Notes: generated by a model from the sequence alone, not told the origin. A DNA stretch of 64,000 nucleotides from JADHUC01 sp964623055 (GCA_964623055.1 CAZURK010000040.1:1-64000), one strand, 5' to 3'. Numbered from the stretch's first letter, positions 52,801 to 61,837 are shown. Made by a program: numbers and translations.

Positions 52801-53853
52801 TTGTCGCTTGACGAACAGGAGCTGGTCGAAGTCCAGCAACGGATTCGAAAGGAGTACCTCGCGACGGAATGCCTCGAACTGTTCGGACATTGCCTGAAGC
52901 TGTTCGGCCTGTTCCGGCTGGTCAAGATCCTCGACCCGAATCTGGCCAAAGCGGTCGACGAACTCTTGCCATCGAGCGATATATCGCTCTCCGGAGAACT
53001 GGTTCGGGTAGGTCGTCGCGAGATCGTCGATAGCGCGCCGGAGTGGGGCAAGGTTCTGGATGGAATCGGCCGCCAGACGCGAAAGGCCAGCCAGCTTAGC
53101 GAGTTTACGTTTGCGTTCCATCTCCGCCAGCCATGCTTTTCGTTGTTCGGGTGAATCGAACAACTCGGGATCATCGGGGTCGGCCAATACCTGCAGTTCC
53201 ACCAACGACGTCCAGCCTCTCTTGTCGCTGTCGGTTCGGGCGGGCACACCGGCCGCAGCGCCGTGGGTTGGATAGATACGGAATTCGATCAGGTCGAATC
53301 GTTCCCCGGACAGATTGCCGCTCGTTGCGGTGATCGAGCTGATGCAGGGGCCACGGTTCGGGCCGATAACCTTGTCGCCTGAAATCAAGGTTGCCTGCGC
53401 GGGGAATTGCGGCAGCGTCTTCGATTTGGCCACTTTCTTGGCCAGACGGATTTCGTAATCCTGATTCGTACGAGTATCGCTATTGGACGTGAGTACGCGA
53501 ATCTCACGAATCAAACGCGGCCGCCCGAGGTCGAAGACCACTCGCGCGGGGCTTGCGTTGGCCGTGTGAATCCGTCCCGTGCCGACCCAAACACCGCCCG
53601 TCCCATCGGTCAGCATGGACGACTGCCCGGCGGGTACACCGTCGGCAAGAACGAGACTGGCCCCCGGGAACTTCAACAAATTGGCATCGTCCCGAGCCAT
53701 CAACTCCGCATTGAATTCCGCGAACCCATCAACGCTGCTACCCCACGATTGCGTCCGAATCTCGGCCTCAGCCGCGATTCCCGACAAGGCCGTTCCAAAC
53801 ACGAAGAAAAAGAGAATCGAACAAATCAACCCGGTCGATCGTTTCCGCCTCAT
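49885..53853 (-). CDS. HzsA-like diheme cytochrome fused to an FGE-like domain
   Basis: 1322 residues. A signal peptide is followed by an F5/8-like region (residues about 60-230, GRPRLIREIRVLTSNSDTRTNQDYEI), a helical spacer (about 240-340) and a TolB-like propeller (SCYLPDGRIIFTSTACM, SPCVMNNGRVLYQRWEY). GTVPVHEDGSAKFLVSA is the HzsA middle-domain signature. Haem motifs are CNGCH (802) and CVGCH (852). From about 1052 an FGE/SUMF1-type domain follows (IPAGEFVMGS, LPTEAQWEYAARAG, GNAAEWT, RVVRGGSW). The paired cysteines of active FGEs are missing, so it is probably a binding module. Related to 36697-39750, which lacks the FGE part. Confidence 0.9.
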   Translation of the reverse strand: MRRKRSTGLICSILFFFVFGTALSGIAAEAEIRTQSWGSSVDGFAEFNAELMARDDANLLKFPGASLVLADGVPAGQSSMLTDGTGGVWVGTGRIHTANASPARVVFDLGRPRLIREIRVLTSNSDTRTNQDYEIRLAKKVAKSKTLPQFPAQATLISGDKVIGPNRGPCISSITATSGNLSGERFDLIEFRIYPTHGAAAGVPARTDSDKRGWTSLVELQVLADPDDPELFDSPEQRKAWLAEMERKRKLAKLAGLSRLAADSIQNLAPLRRAIDDLATTYPNQFSGERYIARWQEFVDRFGQIRVEDLDQPEQAEQLQAMSEQFEAFRREVLLSNPLLDFDQLLFVKRQGPRNGLPANWQSNSQIHNKTFDDSIEILSLDDLDGDTTTFFKPPGGLMVSDVDLHFGADRMLFSMMDDNSHWQVWEINIDGTGPRQITPSDPSDVDNYDSCYLPDGRIIFTSTACMIGVPCVYGNSHVTNAYICDGDGSNIRQLTFDQEHNWSPCVMNNGRVLYQRWEYADLPHSNSRMLFSMNPDGTSQFAYYGSNSFWPNGIFYARPIPDSPTKVVGIISGHHGVARQGEMIVFDVSVGREEADGAIHRIGDWGKKVEPVIADNLVGASWPKFLHPYPLSDKYYLAAVQPTSGSRIGLYLVDVFNNMLLLRESKTHQLMEPVPLRKTKTPPVIQDRIVPGAKDATVYLTDIYNGPGLAGIPRGTVKQLRVYTYGYSYQNMGGLLGIIGIDGPWDMRRVLGTVPVHEDGSAKFLVSANMPIAVQPLDEKGRSLQLMRSWMTAMPGEVLQCNGCHESQNDTALTKTTLAVGLKPARIKPWRGPTRGFDYSREVQPVIDRYCVGCHNGEPLDDDTVTVNLRGDQMIDDFKMVTAGNGGNRGGRFSVGYAELHRYVRRSGIESDIHLLTPMEFHAGTTELVQMLEKGHQGVKLDDESWDRLNTWIDMNCPYHGTWGENLNDYAVQQNVRRMDLLKRYAGIEDNPEYVFVTSAKPIEFTKPEPVSKPKPQDFGDMDWPLSPAQAAAKQTQLGDIRRTVDLGGEQTIELALIPAGEFVMGSLEGPSDEWPQSKIRIDQPFWIGVHEISNAQYAQFDPEHDSHVEPKQAYQFGVHGYPMDRPEQPVVRVSWDRAMAFCRWLSAKTGSTVTLPTEAQWEYAARAGGATPFWFGGLDDDFGPYANMADVNIRKFASNPYTVDQAYPNATKYDDYMPRESRFDDGVLLTCEGGKYKPNPWGLCDMHGNAAEWTRSLYRSYPYDSNDGREDISSTERRVVRGGSWRDRPKRSTASYRLGYEKYQRLFNVGFRIVTTIDIK

Positions 53854-54010
53854 AGTCCTCGTCCTGACAGTGATGAAGGTTTCCTGTTTGTTTCGAGCCC
53901 GTGAATACTCCGAGGCTAATCACATCATGCAGGATACCACGTTCGCATTCTACTCTCCACTATCTGATGGCGTTATTTCATGCGCACTGCAACCTGTGAC
54001 ATGGGGGCGC

Positions 54011-54019
54011 TGGTATACT
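54011..54019 (+). promoter_or_regulatory. Candidate extended -10 promoter
   Basis: TGGTATACT, a TG-n-TATACT extended -10, 36 bases before the ATG at 54056. It lies in the 202-base divergent region next to the HzsA/FGE gene. No clear -35. Confidence 0.4.
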
Positions 54020-54055
54020 CTGGGTTGCCAAGGATGCTTCGGGAGGTATTAGATC

Positions 54056-55390
54056 ATGAAGATGTGTTCCATGATTCCAGACATTGGCCGCAGGCCCACC
54101 GTGATCCTCTCGTTGGTCTTCTCTACCGTTCTCCTGTTCGGAAAGACTGCCGGAGCAATTGAACCGGTCCGGATGGAAACCGACGCGGACAAGCAGATAC
54201 TCCAGAGCTACTTGAAACACTGCAAAGGAGCGGTCGCCAGGGTGACACGCGAATCGGTGCAGAGAATATCCGAGGGCGAGAGCATTTGTTGGGTCTGGTC
54301 CAAGTATGTCGAGATGCCGCTCGTAGCCTACCAACTCACAGGAGACCGCAAATACGTTCAGGACTTCGTAACGGCAATGGATGCTCTGCTGACGCGTTTG
54401 CGCAAAGGGCCCGATGGCTTTCTCGGTTTTCGCGGCCTGCCTCTGGAGTTCTTTCGTGACAAATCGAATCCCACCGCTGAAGGCGATGTGGTTATCACGG
54501 CGTTCGCCGTGACTCGCCTAATGTGCGAGTTTGCTGAAGTCATCGAAAACGATGTTGACTTGAAATCTCGATACGAGGATAAGCTTGCCGATTACCTCGA
54601 CATTGCCGAGAACCATTTGGTTGCGAAGTGGGACGTGCGCGAACGCTATGTCGATATGGGAACGCGAGGTGCCATCTATCGCATGGGGCCCCACGTGGGC
54701 GACCATCGCAAGAACCTCACACACCCGCACAACAAGCAATCGAAGGCCTGCCGGGCGCTCTTGGCTTTGTATCGAGTCACCGGCAAAGACGAGTACTTCC
54801 ATAAGGCCGTCAAGCTCGGTGTACGTTTCAAGCACACGCTAAAGCTCGATGGCGATCGCTACTTGTGGCACTACTGGGATCCGGCTGGCGACTGGGATCG
54901 GAAGATAGATGACCCAAATCGTTGGAAACACTGGATCGGCGCCGAGCACAGAGGCGGATACCACGCGTTGACGCTTGCCATGGCGACCGCGTTGTACGAT
55001 CACGGCGTCGTTTTCGACGCGACAGACATGCGGCGATTCATCAATACCCAGATGCAGGTCTGCTGGAACGGTTCGTTCGATAACCCGGTTTTCAGGAGAA
55101 CCGACGGCAGATCCGCGGGCCAGCATCGTTTCTTGGCGCCAGCCTTGGCACGCTTTGAGCCGAACATACCGAAGCTCCTTTGTGAAGGACCGGAAACCAA
55201 GCAGCGTCTTGCGAGACGCGACCATAGCTGGCAGGGAGGCCCTGTCGCAATGGAATACCTGCGCGGGAAGTATCTGAGCCCGCAATCGCCCGAACCGACT
55301 CACACGAAGTACCGCACTCAATTCTGCGAGAGTCCGGAGAACGCCCGCTTCCTGAAAGAGATTGAGTTTCAGATCAGGGAGGACGCTTAG
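54056..55390 (+). CDS. Secreted alpha/alpha-toroid protein
   Basis: 444 residues. GGGAGG lies before the ATG. A signal peptide (IGRRPTVILSLVFSTVLLFG) precedes an all-helical fold of the (alpha/alpha)6 type: QLTGDRKYVQDFVTAMDALL, ALYRVTGKDEYFHKAVKLGVRF, DRYLWHYWDPAGDWD and HRGGYHALTLAMATALYDHG. The WHYWD motif and the following His-x-x-LTLA-like helix recur in the protein at 60419-61837, so the two are paralogues. Related folds occur in polysaccharide lyases, epimerases and glycosidases, but no catalytic set can be named. It precedes the PQQ-type gene by 120 bases, with a palindrome between. Confidence 0.78.
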   Translation: MKMCSMIPDIGRRPTVILSLVFSTVLLFGKTAGAIEPVRMETDADKQILQSYLKHCKGAVARVTRESVQRISEGESICWVWSKYVEMPLVAYQLTGDRKYVQDFVTAMDALLTRLRKGPDGFLGFRGLPLEFFRDKSNPTAEGDVVITAFAVTRLMCEFAEVIENDVDLKSRYEDKLADYLDIAENHLVAKWDVRERYVDMGTRGAIYRMGPHVGDHRKNLTHPHNKQSKACRALLALYRVTGKDEYFHKAVKLGVRFKHTLKLDGDRYLWHYWDPAGDWDRKIDDPNRWKHWIGAEHRGGYHALTLAMATALYDHGVVFDATDMRRFINTQMQVCWNGSFDNPVFRRTDGRSAGQHRFLAPALARFEPNIPKLLCEGPETKQRLARRDHSWQGGPVAMEYLRGKYLSPQSPEPTHTKYRTQFCESPENARFLKEIEFQIREDA

Positions 55391-55425
55391 ACCACGAAAC
55401 TAGTACCGCGAAGCTGCAACCTAAC

Positions 55426-55472
55426 GTGGGGCACGATTCCATCGTGCCTGGCACGTTGGAAACGTGCCCCAC
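55426..55472. repeat. Palindrome between the toroid and PQQ-type genes
   Basis: Arms at 55426-55448 and 55450-55472 match in 21 of 23 positions, starting GTGGGGCACG. Each arm is also partly self-complementary (GGCACGTT/AACGTGCC). It may form one hairpin or two. Confidence 0.82.
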
Positions 55473-55510
55473 AAGGCGCGCGCGAAGACTCTAAGACGAG
55501 GAACAACGCG

Positions 55511-58500
55511 ATGGTATTGCCCGAACGGTTCAATCGCCTGACAGTGGCCATAGCACTGTGCTTCGTCGCCGCGGCGATCGTGGAAGTTGGGCTCTCGCAG
55601 GCCGCCGAGTCGACGGCAGCCGATCAGGCTCGGCAGATTCGTACGCGTCTCGGTTGCGAACGAGGCATTTGCGTGTTGCTGGATCCGGATCCAGTTGATT
55701 TGGCCATCGCACTGGCTCGACACAGCGAATTCCTGATCTACCTCCAACTCCCTTCGGCCGAAGCGACGGTTGCCGCTCGAGCACGCGCCGACGTGGCAGG
55801 TCTGTTGGGCACGAGAATCTATGTGGAACAAGGCAGTTGGTCCCAAGTTCATCTGGCCGATAATCTGGCGGACGCTGTGGTCGTCATGCCCGAGGCGGTG
55901 CCGGCGGCTGAATCGTGCCGCGCCGAGTTGCTGCGGGTCGTGAACCCACTGGGAAAAGTGTTGCTCGGTGACGAGGTACTGCGAAAGCCTTATCCGGATG
56001 GAGCCGACGACTGGAGTCATCCCTATCACGGTCCCGACAACAACCCGCAATCCACGGATCAATTGGCTCGGGCGCCCTACCTCACTCAGTTCTTGGCTCA
56101 GCCAAAGCATGTCCCGCAGCCCGAAGTCACCGTCGCCTCGGCCGGCCGGATTTTCAAGGCATTTGGGCATATCGCTTTCCACAGTCGCGAGTGGCCCTGG
56201 CTGAATACGTTGGCGGCTTTCAACGGCTACAACGGGACGCTGTTGTGGAAACGGCCGTTGCAGCCGGGCTTCATGATCCACCGCAATACCATGATCGCCA
56301 CGCCCGATGTTCTGTATCTGGGTGACAATGACTCCTGTAGGCTGATCGACACGGCGACGGGCAAGCTGAAGGGCGAGATTGTTGCGCCGCAGGAGGCCGC
56401 CGGTCCCGCATGGAAGTGGATGGCCCTGGAAGACGGAGTCCTGTATGCCCTGGTCGGCAAACAGGAACCACGTGATCCGGAAGTGCGTGAAGATTGGAAG
56501 CGAGGCGGCTGGCCTTGGCGTCCGTTGAGCCGAGGCTACGATGCCGAGGCGTTTCCCTGGGGTTTCGGGCGCACGTTCTTGGCCGTCAACCCGCAGACGC
56601 AACAGGTGCTGTGGACACACAGCGAGCCGGATGCCATCGACGGTCGGGCGGTATGCATGAAGAACGGGCGCATCTACTACTACGCGCACGAGAAGCTCGT
56701 TGGCTGCCTTGACGCCGAGCTTGGCAAGCCGGCGTGGCAGACCGCAGATCCCGATATCCTGGAAGCGATCGGGCCGCACTACAAAGCGCAGCACCCGCGG
56801 TACGGCTTTTCGAGCAGTTCCTACATCAAGTGCAGCGACCGAGCAGTTTACTTCGCGGGCCCTCAGCGAAACCGATTGGTGGCGCTCTCCGCGGTGGACG
56901 GTCGGCTTCTTTGGCAATACCCCACCGGGAACTACCACCTCGTGTTGCGCGACGACGCGTTGTATGCGATTGGAAGCACACACGGCAGTGGCACAAGCAT
57001 CAGGTTCGAATCGATCAGCGGGCGCGTGTTGACCGAATTGCCTCGGGTGCGAGGGCACTGTACTCGGGCCACCGGCTCGTTCGACAGCATCTTCTGCCGC
57101 GGGTTGCGCCACGCTGGCACGATGCGGACCACGATTGCCGACTTCCATCCGCAGCGCATTTCCCTGATGCGTCCGCCCTGCCAGGACGGCGTTGTGATTG
57201 CCAACGGAATGTTGCACTGGGGACCATGGATGTGCACGTGCAATCTGTCCTTGACGGGGAACATAGCGCTAGCTCCGGCAGGTGACTTCCACTTAGACTC
57301 GACAGCAACAGAGGCGGAACGGCTAGAGTCGCACATCGAAGCGGGACAAGCGATCGAGCCTTTAGCCGTCAATCCAGGGGACTGGCCCACATATCGGGCG
57401 GACAACCAACGAAGCGGTGCCGCCAACGTAAGGATCCCTAAAGGCGTGCGTTTGGCTTGGAAGCACGAGCCACCGGCGCCGACGGATCCCGCAGCACCCG
57501 TCACAGCCGGCGGTCTGGTTTTCCTGAGCGGGGCGGACGGCGTGGTTCGTGCCCTCGGCTTATCGGATGGCGAAGTGCGCTGGACGGCTTGCACCGGCGG
57601 TCCGATCATCTACCCGCCGGCTATCGACGTTGGACGGCTCTTCGTCGGCAGCGGTGACGGCTGGGTGTATGCCTACGAGGCCGCTTCCGGACGACTCCTT
57701 TGGCGATTCCGGTGTGCGCCGACCGAGCGGAAGATCAACTGCTACGGGCGGCTCACGTCAACTTGGCCGGTTGCGAGCGGCGTGCTTGTTCATCGCGGCG
57801 TCGTGTACGCAGCCGCTGGCATAGCCAATTATGACGGAACACACGTCTATGCATTGGATGCCGCCACCGGCGAAATCCGCTGGCAGAACAACACGTCGGG
57901 ACAGTTGGGCGGGGCGGGCAAGTCGCTGGGTGTCAGCGTGCAAGGACACCTCTTGGTGCACCAGGATCGGCTGTACCTGGCCGGTGGCAATGTGGTTTCT
58001 CCCGCCGTCTACCAACTCGAGGACGGCTGTTGTCTCAACGCTCCGGGGGATCAGTGGGACACAAAGGCACCTCGCGGTCGTGAGTTGTTTGTAGTTGACG
58101 GAAAGGTTGTCGCGTTCGATCAGGCGCTGTACGCTCCCAAAGAGTATCATCCGGCCAGCTACTTCGCTTCGGACTTTCGCCAAGTGGGGTCCGCAGACGT
58201 TATCATTCGCAGCACGGGCGGAAACGTCGTACGGATAGATTCTACCACTCAGGATGAAAAGCCTCGGAGCCTTTGGGCTTCGGACGAATTCGAACAAGTG
58301 GCCGCGATGGCTTTGGGCGAAAATGCTGTCCTGGTTGCCGGGCGACTGCCGTCGCCCGATTCTTCGGATCAGCCACGCCATGGCTTGGCGGCATTGGCGA
58401 TCGAGGACGGGCAAGTATTGTGGAGTCGTTCGTTACCCTCGATGCCCGGTTCCTGGACGCTGGCCCTGGATAGCGCAAGCCGAGTTGTTGTGGCTTTGCA

Positions 58501-58537
58501 GGACGGCCAGGTTTGGTGCTTTGCACCAATCGACTGA
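55511..58537 (+). CDS. Exported degenerate methyltransferase-like / PQQ-type double propeller protein
   Basis: 1008 residues with a signal peptide. Residues about 50-150 match the methyltransferase-like part of the 28831-32220 protein, but the SAM loop LGCGDG is replaced by LLDPDP (residues 56-61), so the SAM site is lost. The first propeller has repeats such as GYNGTLLWKRPLQPG and LSAVDGRLLWQYPTG. The second starts at DWPTYRADNQRSG, the same junction as in the paralogue, and has GDGWVYAYEAASGRLLWRF and HVYALDAATGEIRWQ. No insertion is present in the linker. It is followed after 46 bases by an oxidoreductase gene on the same strand. Confidence 0.88.
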   Translation: MVLPERFNRLTVAIALCFVAAAIVEVGLSQAAESTAADQARQIRTRLGCERGICVLLDPDPVDLAIALARHSEFLIYLQLPSAEATVAARARADVAGLLGTRIYVEQGSWSQVHLADNLADAVVVMPEAVPAAESCRAELLRVVNPLGKVLLGDEVLRKPYPDGADDWSHPYHGPDNNPQSTDQLARAPYLTQFLAQPKHVPQPEVTVASAGRIFKAFGHIAFHSREWPWLNTLAAFNGYNGTLLWKRPLQPGFMIHRNTMIATPDVLYLGDNDSCRLIDTATGKLKGEIVAPQEAAGPAWKWMALEDGVLYALVGKQEPRDPEVREDWKRGGWPWRPLSRGYDAEAFPWGFGRTFLAVNPQTQQVLWTHSEPDAIDGRAVCMKNGRIYYYAHEKLVGCLDAELGKPAWQTADPDILEAIGPHYKAQHPRYGFSSSSYIKCSDRAVYFAGPQRNRLVALSAVDGRLLWQYPTGNYHLVLRDDALYAIGSTHGSGTSIRFESISGRVLTELPRVRGHCTRATGSFDSIFCRGLRHAGTMRTTIADFHPQRISLMRPPCQDGVVIANGMLHWGPWMCTCNLSLTGNIALAPAGDFHLDSTATEAERLESHIEAGQAIEPLAVNPGDWPTYRADNQRSGAANVRIPKGVRLAWKHEPPAPTDPAAPVTAGGLVFLSGADGVVRALGLSDGEVRWTACTGGPIIYPPAIDVGRLFVGSGDGWVYAYEAASGRLLWRFRCAPTERKINCYGRLTSTWPVASGVLVHRGVVYAAAGIANYDGTHVYALDAATGEIRWQNNTSGQLGGAGKSLGVSVQGHLLVHQDRLYLAGGNVVSPAVYQLEDGCCLNAPGDQWDTKAPRGRELFVVDGKVVAFDQALYAPKEYHPASYFASDFRQVGSADVIIRSTGGNVVRIDSTTQDEKPRSLWASDEFEQVAAMALGENAVLVAGRLPSPDSSDQPRHGLAALAIEDGQVLWSRSLPSMPGSWTLALDSASRVVVALQDGQVWCFAPID

Positions 58538-58583
58538 GGAGAAAGGTGTCTCGGACTGAGCTCTGACACAAAGGTGCAATGCG

Positions 58584-59657
58584 ATGGCAACAGTGCGTTT
58601 TGGAATCGTAGGGATTGGGCGGCGGAGCTTGATGGGACATATTCCGACGATCCTGCATTCGGAGCGGGACGTGGCCGTGACGGCGCTGTGCTCGCGCAGC
58701 GATGAAAACCTGGATCGGGCCGATGCGCTACTGCCGAACACGCCGGCGCGGTTCCACGAACTGGACGACATGCTGGCCAACGGCCAGTTCGACGTAGCCG
58801 TGATTTGCACGCCGGATTTCCTGCATTGTGAACACGCCGTGGCCTGTATCGAGGCGGGCAAGCACGTCCACGTCGAAAAGCCGCTCGCGCTGTCCGCGGC
58901 CGACTGCGATGCCATTGTCAACGCGGCCGAGGCTGCGGGGCGTGTGTTGCAGGTCTCGTTGGTGTATCGGTATTCGAGCCTGTTCCGCAAGGCAGCGGAG
59001 ATCGTGCGCGACGGTCAGATAGGGCGAGTACGCACGGCTTGGTGCCACGAGTTTGCCGAGTACCCGAACCTGTATCGCGGGTGGCACACTCACAAACCGA
59101 ACAACGGCGGATTGCTAGTCACCAAGAACTGCCATCACTTCGATTTGTTAAACTGGATGATCGACCAGCCGGCACGGCGAGTGGCGGCTTTTGGCTCGAA
59201 TGACGTGATGAACCCCGGCAGCGCCGTACACGACAACGCGTGGGTTATCATCGACTACGACGGCGCCCGCGCGAGCCTGGGCAGTTGCATCTTCAGCCGC
59301 TACGGCAACGACGTGGCGCTGGGCGTGATCGGCGACGGAGGAATCATGACCGTGATACTGGACACCCACGAGATCCACGTCCATCCGCGCGAACCGTTCG
59401 CCAAGACAGACACGGTCTTTCCCCAGGGGTTACCCTCGCCAGCCTATCGCAAGGTCGCGATCGAACGGGCCACCGAGTACACCGCCTATGGCCACCAGGG
59501 CGACGCACGGGCCCTGGCCGAACTGCTCGACTGCATCGAAACGGGCAACCGGCCTTTTGCCGACGGCCGCGTGGGACGCAACTGCACCGTGCTGGGTCTG
59601 GCGGCCGAGCGATCCATCGAAACCGGTCAGATCGTCAGCATCAATGATCTGCAATGA
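58584..59657 (+). CDS. Cytoplasmic Gfo/Idh/MocA family oxidoreductase
   Basis: 357 residues with no signal peptide, unlike the Tat-exported member at 911-2260. The nucleotide loop is GIVGIGRRS at 7-15. The catalytic EKP is intact at 98-100 (HVHVEKPLALS). The C-terminal domain has NNGGLLVTKNCHHFDLLNW, where the conserved Lys/His pair typical of sugar substrates is seen. It would oxidise or reduce a sugar or inositol derivative with NAD(P). It is the last gene of the plus-strand operon and meets the DUF1080 gene stop to stop with no gap. Confidence 0.92.
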   Translation: MATVRFGIVGIGRRSLMGHIPTILHSERDVAVTALCSRSDENLDRADALLPNTPARFHELDDMLANGQFDVAVICTPDFLHCEHAVACIEAGKHVHVEKPLALSAADCDAIVNAAEAAGRVLQVSLVYRYSSLFRKAAEIVRDGQIGRVRTAWCHEFAEYPNLYRGWHTHKPNNGGLLVTKNCHHFDLLNWMIDQPARRVAAFGSNDVMNPGSAVHDNAWVIIDYDGARASLGSCIFSRYGNDVALGVIGDGGIMTVILDTHEIHVHPREPFAKTDTVFPQGLPSPAYRKVAIERATEYTAYGHQGDARALAELLDCIETGNRPFADGRVGRNCTVLGLAAERSIETGQIVSINDLQ

Positions 59658-60368
59658 TTAATCCAGGTTTTGGATGCGAATACTGCGAAAGCGTATTTGC
59701 TTTCCCGATTCCTTGCTCCCGTGCAGTTGGAAGCCGATCCGTCCAGACCGGCACCAGGCGTCTCGCGTGTCGGTCGCTGGTACGTCGTTCAGCCAAGTCT
59801 TGACCGAATCGTTGCTTGCCTGGATCCGCATCGTGTTCCATTCACCCTGCTTGAAGGCTTTTCTGGCGGGTCCATTGTACTCCAGCGTCTGCAGCCAGCC
59901 CCGACGGCCTACTTCGTACAATCCGCCGGTCCACGCCCTTTCAGAAGTGTCGATCTCGATCTGATAGCCGAATACTTGGCCGGCCGTGAAGGACCGCGAC
60001 TTCAGTTCGAGCCGGCCGCTCATGTAGAGGGTCGTCGTATCTTCCTTGTGTATATCCGTTCGAATCTGCACGCCGGAGTTAAGGCCCTCATCGACCTTGA
60101 ACTCGAGTTCGAGGACGAAGTTGTCGTAGGTCCCTTTCGTGCATAGGTAGCAGCCCTTTACGCCGGCAGTCGTTTCGCCCACGATTTCGCCGTCCTCGAC
60201 GAAGAAGTTCCCTTTGTCTTCCAGCACCTCCCATCCATCGAGCGTTTTACCATCGAACAACGGCTTCCAGTCTGCACTGTCGGGCACTTCCGCCGACTCT
60301 GCTCGCGCCACGCCGGCCAGTAGCACGGTGGCCAAACACAACAAGGATTCGTTTTTTGTCACTCTCAT
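59658..60368 (-). CDS. Exported DUF1080 (3-keto-disaccharide hydrolase) protein
   Basis: 236 residues. A signal peptide (MRVTKNESLLCLATVLLAGVARA) is followed by one DUF1080 jelly roll, recognised by WKPLFDGKTLDGWEVL, the NSGVQIRTDI segment, GYQIEIDTSERAWTGGLYE, GEWNTMRIQASN and GRIGFQLHGS. Members hydrolyse 3-keto-glycosides formed by sugar 3-dehydrogenases, which are Gfo/Idh-type enzymes in known pathways. A Gfo/Idh gene lies directly opposite. The gene is 50 bases downstream of the toroid gene on the same strand and is the last of a four-gene minus-strand operon. Confidence 0.92.
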   Translation of the reverse strand: MRVTKNESLLCLATVLLAGVARAESAEVPDSADWKPLFDGKTLDGWEVLEDKGNFFVEDGEIVGETTAGVKGCYLCTKGTYDNFVLELEFKVDEGLNSGVQIRTDIHKEDTTTLYMSGRLELKSRSFTAGQVFGYQIEIDTSERAWTGGLYEVGRRGWLQTLEYNGPARKAFKQGEWNTMRIQASNDSVKTWLNDVPATDTRDAWCRSGRIGFQLHGSKESGKQIRFRSIRIQNLD

Positions 60369-60418
60369 GATTCTTCAACTCCAGTTCGACAAAAATTCAA
60401 TCAGCAAGTAGACGAACA

Positions 60419-61837
60419 TCAGTCTTCCTGCGTTGGTTCGATGCCCGCACGTTTTGCGCACAGAAGCATCACCGGCGCGGAGCGAGTTTGTTGCTCTTCG
60501 CTTTGAGACAAGAACGTCTTCAAGGCCAGGTCGTACACTTTCTTGTCCCATTGCGAAAGCTCGGACCATCTGGCCGTCAACGGTGAGAACTTGTGTAGCT
60601 CGTGCCCATCGACGGCAGCCGCCATCATCGGCTTCTCTTCATCCCCGTTCCACATCAGTTTCAGCCAGGTGTTGGCGATCCGCGTCATGTCCTCCTCGGA
60701 GAAAATGACACTGCGACGGGCCGCTACCACGGCCAGGCTCATGGTCAAAGAGGCGTGGCTGGTGTCTTCGTAGCCTGAATGGTCCGGCTGGCCGTATTCG
60801 ATCCAGTCCCAATAGTGCCAGCGGTATGCGTTGTTCTCTTCGTCTAACTCCAGGTGGTTGTGAAAGTAACGGACCATCTGTTCGGCGCGCCGTCCCATCA
60901 GCGGATGGGCGCCTTCAATATCCTTCAGCACGAGCCATGCCCGAGCCAGCGCCGCGAACTGATTGTGTGGCATGATCCGGTTCGGGTAACGATCGGTCTG
61001 TTTGGGCTCGAAGCGGTAACCTCCGCCCAACTCGCCCATATCCAGCCAGTCTTGTTCATTCTTTTCAAACACGTGTTTGTTGATGAACGCTAGGAAGGTC
61101 TCGGCATCGGCTCCGAATCGCTCCTGCAGATCGGGGCGAGTCTTCACGGCTTCGATGAACAAGGCCGCCGGATAGACGAACATTCCCTGATGCACGGTGA
61201 ACTCGATCGGCTCCGGCGCGACCGTGCGGACCATGAAGCGGTCGCCCTGGTGAGGCTGACCACTGATCGCAAAGCGAAACGGCGCGATCTGCGTAATTGC
61301 TGCGCCGTCTTTGTAGGCGACATTGTCTGCAAAAACCTCGCGTGTGTCCCAGTCGAGGATACGGAGTTGATCCGGTCCCGTGTGAAACTCGATGATGTAG
61401 GTATGCCCTGTACACTCGGCGGCCGCCTTGCCATTCTTGTTCTTCTGATAGGCCGGCGCGATGTCGGCGTTCGAGACGTTGTGCAGTCGCTCGGCGCGGG
61501 CCACGGCGCAGGAGTACGTGCTGGTGTTCCAGCTCAGGAATCCGTCGCCGTCGGGATCGGACGCAGCGGCCATGATCCGCTGGAAATGCTCGCGGATCTT
61601 GTTCATCCAATAGGCATCTTCGGTCGCCTCCCACATCTGGGCATAGCTCTGGATCACAGCACCTTCACCCCAACCCAGCGTGCCAGAGTCGGCGCTTTCG
61701 GAAAAGCCCTTCCCCTCGTTACGAGTCAAGTCGTACGTCTTGTATGCTTCGGCCAGCTTGGGCACATCGAATTGCGCCAATGCGTTGCCAACATTCGTGA
61801 TCAGGATTATTGCCGCGATGCAGAACGTTCGTTTCAT
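60419..61837 (-). CDS. Secreted alpha/alpha-toroid protein, paralogue of the one at 54056
   Basis: 472 residues from the ATG at 61837 (AAGGAA upstream, signal MKRTFCIAAIILITNVGNALA). Helical repeats include QSYAQMWEATEDAYWMNKIREHF and GMFVYPAALFIEAVKTRPDL. YRWHYWDWIEYG, HASLTMSLAVVAARRSVIFSEEDM and TWLKLMWNGD line up with the second toroid protein in the window. The fold suits polysaccharide lyases, epimerases and glycosidases; catalytic residues cannot be assigned. It sits between the M23/PKD gene (58 bases) and DUF1080 gene (50 bases), so an operon. Confidence 0.78.
   Translation of the reverse strand: MKRTFCIAAIILITNVGNALAQFDVPKLAEAYKTYDLTRNEGKGFSESADSGTLGWGEGAVIQSYAQMWEATEDAYWMNKIREHFQRIMAAASDPDGDGFLSWNTSTYSCAVARAERLHNVSNADIAPAYQKNKNGKAAAECTGHTYIIEFHTGPDQLRILDWDTREVFADNVAYKDGAAITQIAPFRFAISGQPHQGDRFMVRTVAPEPIEFTVHQGMFVYPAALFIEAVKTRPDLQERFGADAETFLAFINKHVFEKNEQDWLDMGELGGGYRFEPKQTDRYPNRIMPHNQFAALARAWLVLKDIEGAHPLMGRRAEQMVRYFHNHLELDEENNAYRWHYWDWIEYGQPDHSGYEDTSHASLTMSLAVVAARRSVIFSEEDMTRIANTWLKLMWNGDEEKPMMAAAVDGHELHKFSPLTARWSELSQWDKKVYDLALKTFLSQSEEQQTRSAPVMLLCAKRAGIEPTQED

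Noticed and set aside
36697..53853. Hydrazine synthase, hence an anammox organism
   Set aside because: Only the HzsA-like fold and haem motifs are shared. No HzsB/C-type genes, hydrazine dehydrogenase or ladderane genes are seen, and HzsA-like proteins are widespread in planctomycetes.
55421..57217. A 598-codon open frame opposite the PQQ-type gene
   Set aside because: Antisense shadow of a gene with signal peptide and propeller repeats; it also runs through a palindrome.
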